This document shows positions 1 to 11,472 of a stretch of DNA of 64,000 nucleotides, piece after piece. The DNA lies in assembly GCA_001584585.1 (NCBI GenBank), contig LSYV01000070.1:123249-187248 (forward strand), given 5' to 3'. Within the stretch, counting starts at the first letter, position 1. Each line of letters opens with the position of its first letter. The notes under the pieces are model-generated. The model was not told where the DNA came from. It made no database searches and saw only the letters and a list, made by a program, of their open reading frames with translations. A program made the position numbers and the translations under genes. The stretch is from Gonium pectorale (Eukaryota > Chlorophyta > Chlorophyceae > Chlamydomonadales > Volvocaceae).

Positions 1-46
1 CATCGAAGCAAGGGCAGCGACCGGTCCGGGCAGTACAGGGTCCATG

Positions 47-51
47 TTACA
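47..51 (-). terminator. TGTAA polyadenylation signal
   Basis: On the minus strand this reads TGTAA, the usual chlorophycean poly(A) signal. It lies about 130 nt downstream of the stop codon of the secreted glycoprotein gene, a normal 3'-UTR distance for these algae. Confidence 0.5.
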
Positions 52-179
52 GGTTAACAGCAGGTGGGCAACGAGACGGGGAGTAACTACCAGGGTGAGG
101 GCTATAGACCTGTAGCCACGTGGAAGGAACCGCCACGCAAGCCACACAGCGCGCCACCGGGCAGGACACGCAGATGCGA

Positions 180-2069
180 CTAAACGCCTGAATTCGACGC
201 TACGGTAGCCGTGGTACCGGGCGCCTTTTTAGCCGGCTCGGTCTTCACCTGGGTATTCTGAGTCGCCGCCTGCACCGACGCCGCCGCCACACCCTGCGAG
301 GCTGCGCGGCCGCCCGCCGCTGCCGCCAGCAGCGCCGCGCCCGCGCTGCGCGCATCGCCGCTCTGCACAGCGTCCACCACTGAGCTGGCGGTGGCGCTGG
401 CCGAGGCGTTGGCCTGGAAGAGGTTCGTGATGTTCTGCGGTGGAAAATGGGCACGGCAGCGGGATTGATCGCAGCAGGGAGCCAGCGGTTTGTGCAAAGG
501 ACGGAGGTACCGGTAGGGCACAGTATGCATATGTAAGGGGCAAGGCTTACGGCATATCCGGGCAATGCATCCAGCTACGCTGGTTCAACAAGAACAAAGA
601 AGCGAGCAACATGCATTTCGCGACATTCATCATCAGGCATCATTGGCTCACGAGCCCCCGAGTTCCAAAGCAGGCCACGCGCCTCCCAAAGCCCACGCAG
701 ACAGCCCACGCAGAAAGCGCACCGCGGCGGTAGGCGTGATGGTTCCGTTGAGAGCCTGTTCCGCGATCTGCGTGCCGTTTCGGATCACCTCCGGCGCCTC
801 CACGCCCGTGCGGTTGATCGCGGGCACGCTGACGTTGGCGGGCACCAGCACCAGCGGCGCCGTCTCGTTGCCCGCCGTGGCGTTAGCAGCCGGCAGCGTC
901 GTCACGTTGAGCGGCATCTCCACGCCCTGTGGCGGTGTGAACGGGCGGCAGGCGCACGCACACAATGTACGACACAGACACGTTTTTTTAGTACGGGGTC
1001 AAATTCGTTATGGCGAAAATGGGGCAAACGGTGTCGGGTCAATTCGGCGTTGGCCAACACTGACCACGGACTGTGTTTAAAGGCTCCGAAAGGCTGTGCC
1101 AACCGTACGGAAAGGTATGTGATTCAGCAGCCGGAGTTTTGCCAAGGAACGTGGCACGGGTTGAAACGGTGAAGCCACGAACCATGCGTCGCGACCGAGG
1201 TGCAGCGCACCTGCCGCCGACGTCACAAGCCCACAACCGGCCGCAAGCCCCCAATCCCCTCATCCACCACCCGCCTAGCCGCGGCCCACGCACCGGGAGG
1301 GGCCCAGTTACGTTGCCCTCCGTGGCGTTGGGCGACGTCACGTTCAGCGTGGTGGGCTGGGTGGTGACGTTGAGCTCGGTCGCGTTGGGCGCGGTGGCGT
1401 TGGGCGCCGCGACGACCACCACCGGCACCGTGGCCTCTGGCGTGGTGGCATTGCCCGGGGACACCGCCTGGCCAGCGGTACCGCCGGTCTCACCGGCCGG
1501 GGAGACCTCGGTTCCGGGGGTCGCCACGACGATGAGGGGCTCGGTGGGGCCGGTGTTGTTGGCCGGTTGTTGGCCGGTCACAGAGGTGCCGTTCAGGTTG
1601 ATGCTGGGGCTGGGCCCCGCGGCGGCGGGCTCCGTGGCGTTCTCGGAGGGGTGCGGCCCCAGGGAGTCCCCGGCCGGGACGGGCGCCAGCAGCCGCCGCG
1701 CGGAATCCTGGGGCCTGTCATCTGCACCCGGCAAGCGAGAGGGAAAAGATGCATGAGGCAGGCAACATCGAGATGCGTGCGCGGCGGCTTGCGCGAGGAA
1801 CAAGGGCAAAGTGGCAATGCAGTGCGGGCGACTTGGGTCGGCGCGGCGAAGGAGCTGCTGGCTGGGTGCGTCTCTCGGCGCTGGCGCAGATGGGGGGCGC
1901 GATGTGCCGCATTGCGCTCGCCCCGCGCTGATTGCCAGTGATCCAGTCTGGGATGCGAAGTTGAGGAGGGCACCGCACCGGCGAGAGGCCTCGCCGCCAG
2001 CGCCGGCCCGAGCCACGTCGCCGAGAATAGCGCCACAGCCAACGCGACGACCACAATGCGCCGCGCCAT
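180..2069 (-). CDS. secreted protein rich in N-glycosylation sites, unknown function
   Basis: Four exons on the minus strand: 2069-1979, 1721-1294, 926-723 and 434-180. All splice sites are GT-AG, phases close, and the product is 325 aa. Residues 1-26 form a classic signal peptide: MARR, a hydrophobic core of Val/Ala/Leu, then an Ala-x-Ala cleavage site. The rest is Ala/Pro/Thr/Val-rich with about 19 N-x-T/S sequons, ten of them in exon 2, where NAT and NVT recur every 5-10 residues. The last 60 residues are Ala/Gln-rich with a Lys-containing tail. There is no transmembrane or GPI-type C-terminus and no recognised catalytic domain. It is inferred to pass through the ER and to be an extracellular-matrix, wall or vacuolar glycoprotein. 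The start is the only ATG that gives the signal peptide. It is divergent from the DHH gene, with 191 bp between start codons. Confidence 0.75.
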
Positions 2070-2260
2070 CTTGCAGTAGTACTATAGGTCTCCGTCCAGT
2101 CAACAAGACGCGCCCTGGGGGTATGGCAAGGCTCTTTACGCGGATAGCGGGACAAGATCTACGAAGAGCTCACACTTTGGATGGCATACTGGCAGCTGCG
2201 CCCGCCTACCGCCGCGCGCTCTTTGCCGCCCGCGCCGCGCAGCACCTAACAGCGTGCGCA
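2070..2260. promoter_or_regulatory. shared bidirectional promoter region
   Basis: Only 191 bp separate the start codons of the divergent glycoprotein and DHH phosphoesterase genes, so both 5' UTRs and core promoters must lie here or overlap the first exons. I see no TATA box or other named element. Confidence 0.5.
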
Positions 2261-5200
2261 ATGCGAGCTACGCGCAAAGAAGCGACCGGCGGCCGAGGGA
2301 GCAGAGCCGGAAGGGCCGCAAAGCCTGGCCGGAAGGGGCAATCTGCGGAGCGCGACTCCTACATAGGCTCAGGTTCTCAGTCGGTAGATAGGCCATCAGG
2401 TCCAGCCTCGGCAGCCCCGCACGACCAGCATGACCCCACCAACTGGCCAGCCCCGCAATCGAGCATTGCCTCTGGCGTCTCATTCCTCCGAAACGCTCTT
2501 TTCGGGCCGTATGCGCCTTTCCCTTGCGCACCGGCGCTTGCGCCGGCGCAGCGACCCGCGGGCCAGTCACCGACCCGCGGGTCGCTGCCGCCGGACGGCG
2601 TCAGCGACCCGAAGCGACGCATTTTGATCGTGCCGGATAAGGACGCCGATGGGCTGAGCTCCGGGGCTATCATGCTCCGCACGCTTCGGCTGGTGCTGGA
2701 TGAGGCGGCGACATGGGGGCAGCCCGGGGCAGCAGGTCGGTGCGGTCTTTCCTCCTTTATGCGAGTCCGTACAGAGGCTATGCAGTCCCGCGATTGTGGA
2801 AGCGGCGCGAGGGCTCCCTCTGTGCTCTTTCTTTCCTGTGTGCACGCACCAAAGCTCGCTCGACCCGGCGGGCTTCAGGCAGGAGAAAGTGGTGCGTGGC
2901 ACGCCCCGACCTACTCCGCTCCCTCCGCCGTGCACCACAGCTGCCCATGCCGCTCCCGTCCCGGGTCCTGCCGCCCGTCCTCTCGGCCTGTACCTGTTTG
3001 CTAATACTGCAGACTGTGAGCTGCGGGTGGTCCACCTCGGCCCCGGGGAGAATGTGCACCAGCCGGCCGTGGCGGCCCGGCTGGCGGCCGCGGGCCCCAC
3101 CGCCCTGATCCTGCTGGACATGGGCAGCCGCGCCGGACCGCCCGTGCTGGCGGCACCGCCGGCGCAGGCTTACGATACGCCGCCGGCGCCCGCATGCGAC
3201 CCGTCGGCGGCAGCGTCAGGCGCGGGCGCGGGCGTGGCGGGGCAGTCTGAGGAGGGGAGGGAGGGAGAGGAGGGAGAGGAGGGGAGGGAAGAGGAGGGAG
3301 CCGGGCCGGGCGGCCCCGGGCAGTCGACGCCGCGCGGCCGCATCGTGCCGACGCTGATTGTGGATCACCACCAGCCGGACGGCTTCCCCGAGGGGGCCAC
3401 GGTGAGTGTGGCTTGAATCGGAGGCATGTCACAACACACTGCTGTGTTTTGTCGCTTATAGAATTGTTTTGTAATGCATACATACCACGCTGCTGTAACC
3501 CGAGCGGTACAGCCTACTAGGGTTTTGGGGCATTGAAGGTATCCCCTCTCCCTGCATGCCTCCTGCTACCACATGGCCCCGCGCCCTGCCTGCGTCATCG
3601 TGCGGAAACCCCGTCCCCCGTCCCCCGTACCCCGTCCCCCGTACCCCGGCCACCCCCGCACACGCGCAGGTCCTCAGCAGCTTTGGCTGCCCGCCCGTCG
3701 CCAACTCCTCCGTGCTGGCCTGGCGCCTGTGCGCCCATCTGCACCCGCCCGCTGCGGCGCCCACTGCCTGGCTGGCGGTGCTTGGGGCGCTGGGGGACCT
3801 GGGGGAGGCGGGGCTGGCGGAGCTGACGGCCCTGCTGCCGGCTCTGGGCGAGGCGCACCTGGCCGGACGCAAGACGCACTTCAAGGACGCAGTGGCCCTC
3901 ATCAACGCCGGTGGGCGGGTGGGAGGGTGGGTGGCTGTGAGGCGAGCAGCTGGGTGGTCAGTGTTTCTGCATGGCGGTGGGTGGGTGGGTGGGTACGGGC
4001 AGGGTTTCCCATGTCGGAGTGTTGGTGGCCGTGGGCTACGTGCAAGGCGCTGCACGCGTCGAACTAGAGCGCTTTGGTTGTTTGTGCCCGGCGCCACGAG
4101 ACCGGCTTAAGACGGACGGAAAGGCGGTTCGGCCTCTCGGTGCCCCCCGTGCTCATCACTTCCGCATTCATGCATAGCGCTGTTAATCACCGCTGGTCCG
4201 CTCTTTCCCTTCTTCGGCACAGACCCGGTCAGCTCCCTATCTCTCCTGCTCCACGCGGCAACCCCTTGACGCACCCTGTCCTACCCTGCCATGCGCCCTT
4301 CCGTAAACCCCGCCCACAGCTCGCCGCTCCCCCGGCTGCGACGTGGCCGCGGCCTGGTCGGCGCTCAGCGCATCCAGCGCCCCCGCCGACATCAGCAAGG
4401 GCGATGCGCCCGGAGCCGCCGCCCTGCGGGCCCACCGGGCAGCGCTGCGCGACGAGGTGGCGCGGTGCGCCTCCGCGCCTCCCCGCTTCAGCTCCGACGG
4501 CGCGGTGGCCCTCCTGGCGCTGGACTCGGCCTGGCAGGTGCATCCGCTGCTGCCGCAGAGGTGCGATGGGGTCTATGGGGTGTGGGGGGTTGTGCGTTGC
4601 GGCTGCCCCCCGCGTCCATGCCGCTGCCAGGAACGCTAGTCACCCCATGCAGTGGGACGGCCGCGGCACAGCTGCCTTGACCGGTAGGAGGTTTTAAAGC
4701 ATAGATGCCCGAGGCGATGGAAAGTCTTGGTCTACATCGCGACCGCCAAGGGCATCCAGCATCCATGTATCGTGGGGCCCGGCAGTAATCCCCTCTCATG
4801 ATCCTTGCGCCCCCGCAAAGCTTCGCATTTCGGGTGGGCCCCGCAGGTGGGCCCCGCGGCTGTCCTCCCAGGACAAGACCGGCCGGCTGGTGGCGGTCAT
4901 CGCATCCAACCGGGGCTACCTGCCCGGCAGGGTGGGTGCGGGGGCGTGCGCGTCACGCTGGGGCCACACGGCCACACGGCCACACGGCTACGCGCCCTGG
5001 AAGGTGGAGGCTGCTCGGGGTTTTGAGCCCGCGTTCGCGTGCCCTACGCCGTCGCTTGTTACACACGTACCATGCGAGCGCCCTGTGATACCCTGTGCAC
5101 CTGAAGGCGGGTCCCTCGGATGCGCACACACAGTGCACCTGGGAATGGGAGGGAAGATCACGTCCCGCATGCCCATCCGCCATCCATGCTCGGATGCTCC

Positions 5201-6003
5201 ACCCGCCCTCCCAACTACGACCTACCCGCCCGCCCGTCCCCCCAGGTCCATTTCTCCGCGCGGCGCGGCAGGCCCGATGCGGACCTCGTCGCCTTCCTGC
5301 GCGACACCGCCGCGTCCCGCTGTGCCCACCCGGCCCTGGCCGCCACGCGCCTGGCCTCGCTGCCCTCCCGCCTGGGCGGCGACTACGCGCGCGGCCACCC
5401 CGAGGCGAGCGGCGGCATGCTGGCTGCGCCCGACTTTGCCTTACTCATGCTGGTGCGTCGTCTGGTTACGAAACCGATTGCGGTGTGTTTCGTGGGCGGC
5501 TGTTGGTGTGGTAGATGGGGGAGTCTGATCGCTGCAATACTATGCGGCAGCCTGTGTCAGGTCCTCGTCGACGCTGACGCTCTTGCCGTTATCATCCACC
5601 TTCAGCGCTGCTGTGCGCCGCCGCTCCCGTCCTTGGCGCAATCACATCCCACAATGTACTGCGTGCGCTGCGTGTACTGCATGTATGTGACGCGCAGGTG
5701 TTTGGGTTCCCATCCCACGTTGCGTTCGGCGCGGCGGGACTCAGTGTGCCTGGAGACGCGGAGCAGATGGTGGCGGCGGTAGCGGAGGTCCTGGGCACCG
5801 CCGCTGCCAGTGCTGGCGGCGGTGCTGCAAGCAGTGGCGGCGCATCGGCCAATGGGGGCGTCAGGCGGCGAGGCAAGCGGTACGGGGAGGTCGAGGACGC
5901 CAAGCAGCGCAAAATGACGGCTTTCTTTAAGCGTCCTTTGGCAGTTGGGGAGGGTCAGGGGGAGCCGGGAGACGGGGGATCGGAAGCCGACAAGCGGTGC
6001 TGA
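2261..6003 (+). CDS. DHH/DHHA1-family phosphoesterase (RecJ-like) with C-terminal PIP box
   Basis: Seven exons: 2261-2735, 3013-3401, 3670-3910, 4320-4560, 4847-4931, 5246-5452 and 5698-6003. Phases close, giving 647 aa. The core has the DHH-superfamily metal motifs in order: D-K-D-A-D-G (residues 126-131), L-L-D-M-G (Asp194), V-D-H-H (275-278) and a G-D-L-G segment in exon 3. The DHHA1 nucleic-acid-binding signature follows as G-G-D-Y-A-R-G-H-P-E-A-S-G-G from residue 521. Members such as RecJ hydrolyse single-stranded nucleic acid 5' to 3' with Mn/Mg; others cleave small phosphodiesters. An acidic Glu/Gly-rich insert lies just before the DHH motif. Residues 616-623 read Q-R-K-M-T-A-F-F, a canonical PCNA-interacting peptide flanked by Arg/Lys, so nuclear replication or repair work is inferred. 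The start is the first in-frame ATG giving an open exon 1; exon 1 before residue 110 is basic and low complexity. Confidence 0.85.
3606..3652 (+). repeat. CCCCGT tandem simple repeat in intron 2
   Basis: C-rich tandem units of CCCCGT/CCCCGTA lie in the second intron of the DHH gene, just upstream of the exon 3 acceptor, and probably supply its polypyrimidine tract. Confidence 0.6.
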
Positions 6004-6483
6004 CGTAAATGCACTGCGGACGCATGCGAGTGCAGCACACGGTATCAGGGGTCAGGGCAAGGGCAACTGGTGGTGGCCATGGCACGTTGTGCTGACTGCG
6101 GACCGTAAACGCAGTTTTGCCAGTGCAGTTAGGTAAATCAGCGCAGAGTATAATGCCAAGGTAAACGTTTGTCTCGCGTACATGAGGGAAGGCGGTTAGT
6201 TCGGTTAGTTGCTACTCTAAGCACGGCACGGAAAATGCGTAGGAGCCCGCCCGTTGTGTAGGCGGTGGCTTCGTTCATGCATCAGTTCACCGCGACCATT
6301 TGTCGCCACAGTGAACGCCTCCAAGGCGCTCTGCAACTTCGACTTGCATTTTGGGGCATGGTTTAACCACTGAATAGGCAGGAAAATGGTGACAGACGCA
6401 GGATTTGATTGGTGCAGCTTCTTTGCGTTGTTTTGGAACGTAAGGAGCGCTGCCAACTCTTTGCTTAGCCGCGACGCTAAAAC
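6004..6483. other. intergenic region, no gene seen
   Basis: 480 bp between the DHH stop codon and the start of the next plus-strand gene. It must hold the 3' UTR of the first and the promoter of the second. I find no convincing ORF, RNA gene or TGTAA signal. Confidence 0.6.
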
Positions 6484-9400
6484 ATGGGCATCGTTGCGCA
6501 GGACAAGGGTCTTAAATGCAAAGTGAACATACCTGATACGGTGCTCTTCCGCTATGGGCAGCTTTCAGCCTGGTGGGCGACCAACAAGGTACACCTTTAC
6601 TGGGCACCGTTCTACGTCACAGGCTTGCATTTAAATAAGTGCTGAGTCGATTTTGTGCTTGCAGGAGGGCTACGTTCAGCGGCACGCCAGTCACAACACA
6701 TCATTGGAAGCCATCCGACGGCGATTCATTCAGGTCGCTGACTGCGACGAGGCAAATTACAGCAAATATGTGGCCGTCATGCGGTCAGGTACGGATAGAA
6801 ACGCTACGCGCGGCGCCTTCCCGTTGAACCCATCCACGGGGGTTTCCATCGTTCGGTCCTCAATCCAGTTCCCGCCGCGGGGCGCGTCGCTCGCGAAATG
6901 ACCACCTGATGCTGGGGGACAAACAGTCCGAACGGCGAGGGCTGGAAAATCCATGCCACAAGCCCTACAAAAGCCACACACACGGACCTAGCGCCCAGTG
7001 TCCGCCCACCAAGGCCCCCCGCCCCGTGTTCTCCCCCTCGTCTGCCAGTGGACGGCACGCCGCAGCTGCTGCGTCAGCAGGCCTTCAACCAGCTCACGGA
7101 GCTGCTGTCGGACCGGCTGGAGGCGGGCAACAGCTCGGCGGCACCCGAGGTGGAGACCCCGCAGGTGCTCCAGGCGTTTATCCAGGTAAGGCTGCATGTG
7201 GAGTGGGGTTCCTCGGGTGGCTTCCTAGCGGGGTCCGCGAAGACGGCCTCAACCGGCTGGTGTTGGCAATGTTGCCAGTAGCTGTCCAGAGGCGGCGAGG
7301 GATCTTGCCGGGCAATGCGGCACTGCGAGTCATGCCTGGCGTTCGGGTACCGATATCACCCTCCACTGTCCCTGCCCATGCGGCCATGGCCCTCCCCTCC
7401 CTCCCCGCAGCCCCACAACGACCTGCGGTACGTAACCACCTACGTGGGCGGCGGGGCCAACAACGTAACCTGCCACACCTTCCAGCGGAAGTACAGCCGC
7501 CGCTACGTCGCCGCCGGCTCGCCGCTGCCGCCCGGCGCCGCCGACGCCTTCGCCAGCGACTCGTCCTTTGCCTACGGCGCCAGCGCGGCGGCGGCCGACG
7601 AGACGCCGGACCCCATAACGGGTCAGGGCGCCGTCGACCCGAGCCTGAAGATGGAGTTTCGCAAGCTGACCAGCTCCATTGTTAAGTACATCGAGAAGGC
7701 GCATAAGCTGACGCTGGCGGGGATCGTGCTCGAGTGGATCCGGGATTCGTACGGCAAGATCTACCTGCTGTCCGTGCTCCGCACGGAATGGGCGAGCAAC
7801 GCCAGCGGCAACGGCGGCGGCAGCCTCGCCTCCGCCAACCTCACGGAGGAGCCCCAGGAGCTGGAGGAGGTGCCGCCGCCGCCGTCGTCACTGGCCGCCG
7901 ACGGCCCGTCGCCGCCGCCGCCACCTCCGTCGCTGCCCTCAGATTTCGGCGGGGCCGCCGGCGGCGATCCCGGGCCGCCAACGGCCTGGGGGGCGCCGTC
8001 CGCCAACTCGGCCGGCGTATATGCCCCGCCGCCTCCGGGCGTGTCCCTGCCGCCGCCCAACCGCACGGGCCTGCTGCCGCTGCCCACCAGCCGCCCGCAG
8101 TCGGCCTACTCGCAGGGGGTTCCCGCGGGTGCGGGGGGCAGTGCCGGCACCGTCGGGGAGATGCTCCGGCCCGCGGGCGTGGCCGGAGTGGGCGCGGGCA
8201 GCACCGTCTCCCACCTGGCTTCCTTCCCAGGCGGCGGCCGCGCGTCGGGCATGTCAGTCGTCGTCAACAACACCTGGCCCTCGCACCAGCACGAGGCTCA
8301 GCTCGGCTCCCCCTCCGCTACCGGCCGCGGCGGCCCAACGTCGCCGTCGAGCGGCGGCGCCGGTGGCTCGGCCTTCCAGCGCCAGCTGTCCGGCAGCGCC
8401 TCGCAGCTGGGGGCCCATGGGCAATCCCTCTCGTCCAGCGGCGGGCCGATCCACACCACCCACTCGATGCATCACACGCACTCTGCAGGCGCCGGCCACA
8501 GCCACAGCGGCCGCATACAGTCGGCGCGCTCGGCGCTCGGCAACTCGCTCATGGCTGAGCGCGCCGCCAGTGGCCGACCCGTGCGGCCGGGCACCGCGCC
8601 CGTGGCGTTCGGCCGTAACGCCAACACCTCGCCGCTGCGCAACTCGGCCCTCAACCCCGCGCCAGTGCCCGGCGTCATCCCGTCGACCGGGTACATGGAC
8701 CGGACCAACTCCTCGCCCGGCGCCGCCATCTTGGCGGCGGCCGTCGCCGCCGCCACGTCGGGCGCCGGCGGCGCCGCGCGGTCGCGGCCCGCCACGGCGA
8801 CGCCGAGCAGCAGCGGCGGCGGCACTGGCCATGTGAACACGGGCAGTCGCGGCGCGCCGCTGATGATGCAGCAGCTGGCTCGGGAGCTGGAGGGGGCGCG
8901 GGATCAGCTGCTGGCTCAGAACCAGCTGGCGGAGGCCAGCGCGGCCAAGGTGCGCCGGCTGGGCCGTCGTTGGCGGCAGTGTGTGTAGGGGGGAGTTGGT
9001 TATCGCAGGGAACTGGAGGTGGATGCGGCGGGGCGGAACACAGCCCTGTGGGACTCGGGAGATCCGTAGCCGCTAGGGGGCTCACGGCGCTCACGACAGC
9101 CTCTGCGCGACGCAGCCACCCAGCTAGGGATGTTGGGTACGGAGGCGTATGAATGTAGGATCGAATGTTTGAAGTTTTGTTGGGGCTCCTCTTGCCAGGG
9201 ACGAATACGTGAGGCGGCATGCCAATCTCGGTTGATTCGCTTGAGCGCTGCCGCAGCCCGGCACTCTTCTGTCTCCATGCATCCTGGGACTGCCCCACCT
9301 GGGCACCCAGCCACCCTGCCACGGCCTGCTCCCCCACCCCGCTCCGCCCCCTTGCCGTACCGTACGACAGGTGCGCCAGCTCGAGCGCGAGAAGGAGCTG

Positions 9401-11472
9401 ATGGTGGCGGCCTTCGACCAGCGCGTGGCGGAGCTGAGCAACGCGCTGCTGTCAGCGCAAACGGACCTCCGGAGCACACGAGCGGACGCTGAGGAGCAGC
9501 GGCGGGTGAGGCCGCCGTCCCCCGTTCCCACGCCCCAGCACGCTTGCTCTGATCGCCCGCGGCATTCCCACGCAACCTCCTTCCGAACACCCCCAACCGT
9601 TGCTGATTTTTTCTTCTTCGCCTGGTGGAAAGGATTGCGTTCCCGCTCAATGCCTAGCCACTTCGGTGGTTTGCGCGCCACATTCTCGCCGCGCTCAACG
9701 CCCTGTCGCTGAGCGCCCACTGCCCTTCAACGCCCCGCCCTGCCCCTCCCTCTCCCCACTCGCTCCCTGCAGCGCGCCACGGAGGCCGAGGCGCGCGTCA
9801 CAGAGCTGGAGCTGCGCAACCACGCGCTGCAGTCCACGCTGGACTCGGAGCGGGGCACCGTCATGACGGCGCTGCGCGAGTGCCACGAGCGTGACGTGAG
9901 CGTCAAGGAGCGCGCCGAGCAGCTGGAGGCGGAGGTGCTGCGGCTCACGGAGCGCCTCAAGTGGGTTGGGTTCACGGGCAGGAGGTGCAGCAGCGACCTG
10001 CTATGTATGGCGTCAAATCTTTTACGAATCCATGCGTCAAGGGGGAGCATACTTGCAGTGAGCTGGAGGGCACTGTGAGGTGCGTGGCACTAGTCTGGTG
10101 CGTTCACGAAGCCGCGGGCTGGCCGCCTGCTTGCGCTTGTGCATGGTTTCCCTCCCTCGCGTGGCACATGGCTGGAGAGCAGCACCAACACAGTCACCAC
10201 CGCACACGCACACGCACACATGACCGCAATCTCCCCCGGCTTCACCCGTCCCACCCGCAGGGAGGAGACGACCGCGGTGGCGGCCCTCAAGCGACAGCTG
10301 CTGCAGTTCTCGGACATTGCGGAGCGCTATGCCACAACGTTTCGCGACGGCGAGATGGAGCCGGGCATGCAGGAGGTGCTGGACAAGGTGCAGAAGCTGT
10401 TTGTGGGGCAGACCAACCCCTTTGGCGAGTCGTATGCGGTGCAGAAGGTGCTCACGCACTACCACGGCGACCTGCGCGCCGTCTTCCTGTACTATGCGCA
10501 GGTAATCTACGGGCGCGTAGCTGCCGGGACAGATGGGAAGGCAGTGCGGGTGGGGGAGGATGGCACGCGCAGACCGGAATGGACTGCCAGGGATGAGGCC
10601 CGTATCTCTATCTGTATCTAAGGCCCGTTGGTGGGTGGGTTGGCCGGTGCATACCAGCGCAGCGCTGTGACATCAACGCCCTGTTGTATATATGCGCTTA
10701 TTCGGGGTGGCGTGCGTCGCGACCCGGGCGCGCCGCACGATGCAGGCGCTACTTAGCCTTTCCCCTGCGCTTACGCTGCTTCTCCCGGTCCCTCACTCTT
10801 CCCCTTCAGCTCGAGAACAACTTCGCCGCGTACTGGCCGCCGGGCCTGGCCTTCCAGCAGTGGATGTTGTTCTGCAAGGAGACCGAGACCGCGGACGCGC
10901 GCGCCAACAGCCGGGTGTCCAACGTGACGGCGCCGCACAAGATGCTGCACCCGCGCGACTGCGAAGCTCTCTTCCGCACCTACGCCAAGATTGACCCCAA
11001 CGCCATCAACACCTCGGCCCCCGTCCTCTCATACGAAGGCTTCCTGGCCGCCGTAGTCGACGTGTCGTTCCGCGTCAAGCGCTTCGACAACCCGTACCTC
11101 TCCGAGGCCGTACGGGAGTACATCCTGTCGTACGTTGCGCGTGCGAACAAGATGTCGCCGACGGGGCTGCGCCGCGGCCAGGTGCGCGACGCGCTGGAGG
11201 GCACCAAGGAGGGCCCCCCGTCGCAGCCGGGCGGACTGGTCACGGCGAGCGTGACAGGCGGCAGCGGCGCCGAGAAGCGGAAGAAGAAGGCGACGATCGT
11301 GGTGTCGCCCGTGACGCCGGGGCCGCTGGTGCGCACCACGACGGGCACCTCGGCGGGCGGCAGCCTGGCGGCCAGCCGGCCGGGCAGCGCCCTGAGCCGG
11401 CGCGGCAGCCTGTACTCGGGGCCCATCGAACAGGACCTGACGCTGGAGTTGACTTCAAGCATCGGCCGCTAG
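6484..11472 (+). CDS. uncharacterised 1043-aa coiled-coil protein
   Basis: Eight exons: 6484-6588, 6665-6788, 7049-7185, 7411-8949, 9371-9505, 9773-9960, 10261-10501 and 10810-11472. All sites are GT-AG and phases close to 1043 aa. Residues 1-245 are globular, with conserved-looking blocks (GGGANNVTCHTFQRKYSRRY in exon 4, then IVLEWIRDSYGKIYLLSVLR). Residues about 250-600 are Pro/Ser/Gly/Ala-rich and disordered, partly Pro-runs. Residues about 610-770 form a long charged coiled coil. Residues about 780-950 form a second folded helical region containing YYAQLENNFAAYWPPGLAF and a SYEGFLAAVVDVSF segment that loosely recalls an EF-hand-like fold. The tail is basic and Ser/Gly-rich. I do not recognise the family. 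A ciliary or cytoskeletal role would fit this architecture but is only a guess. The first ATG of the first coding exon was taken as the start; an additional 5' exon cannot be excluded. Confidence 0.75.
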
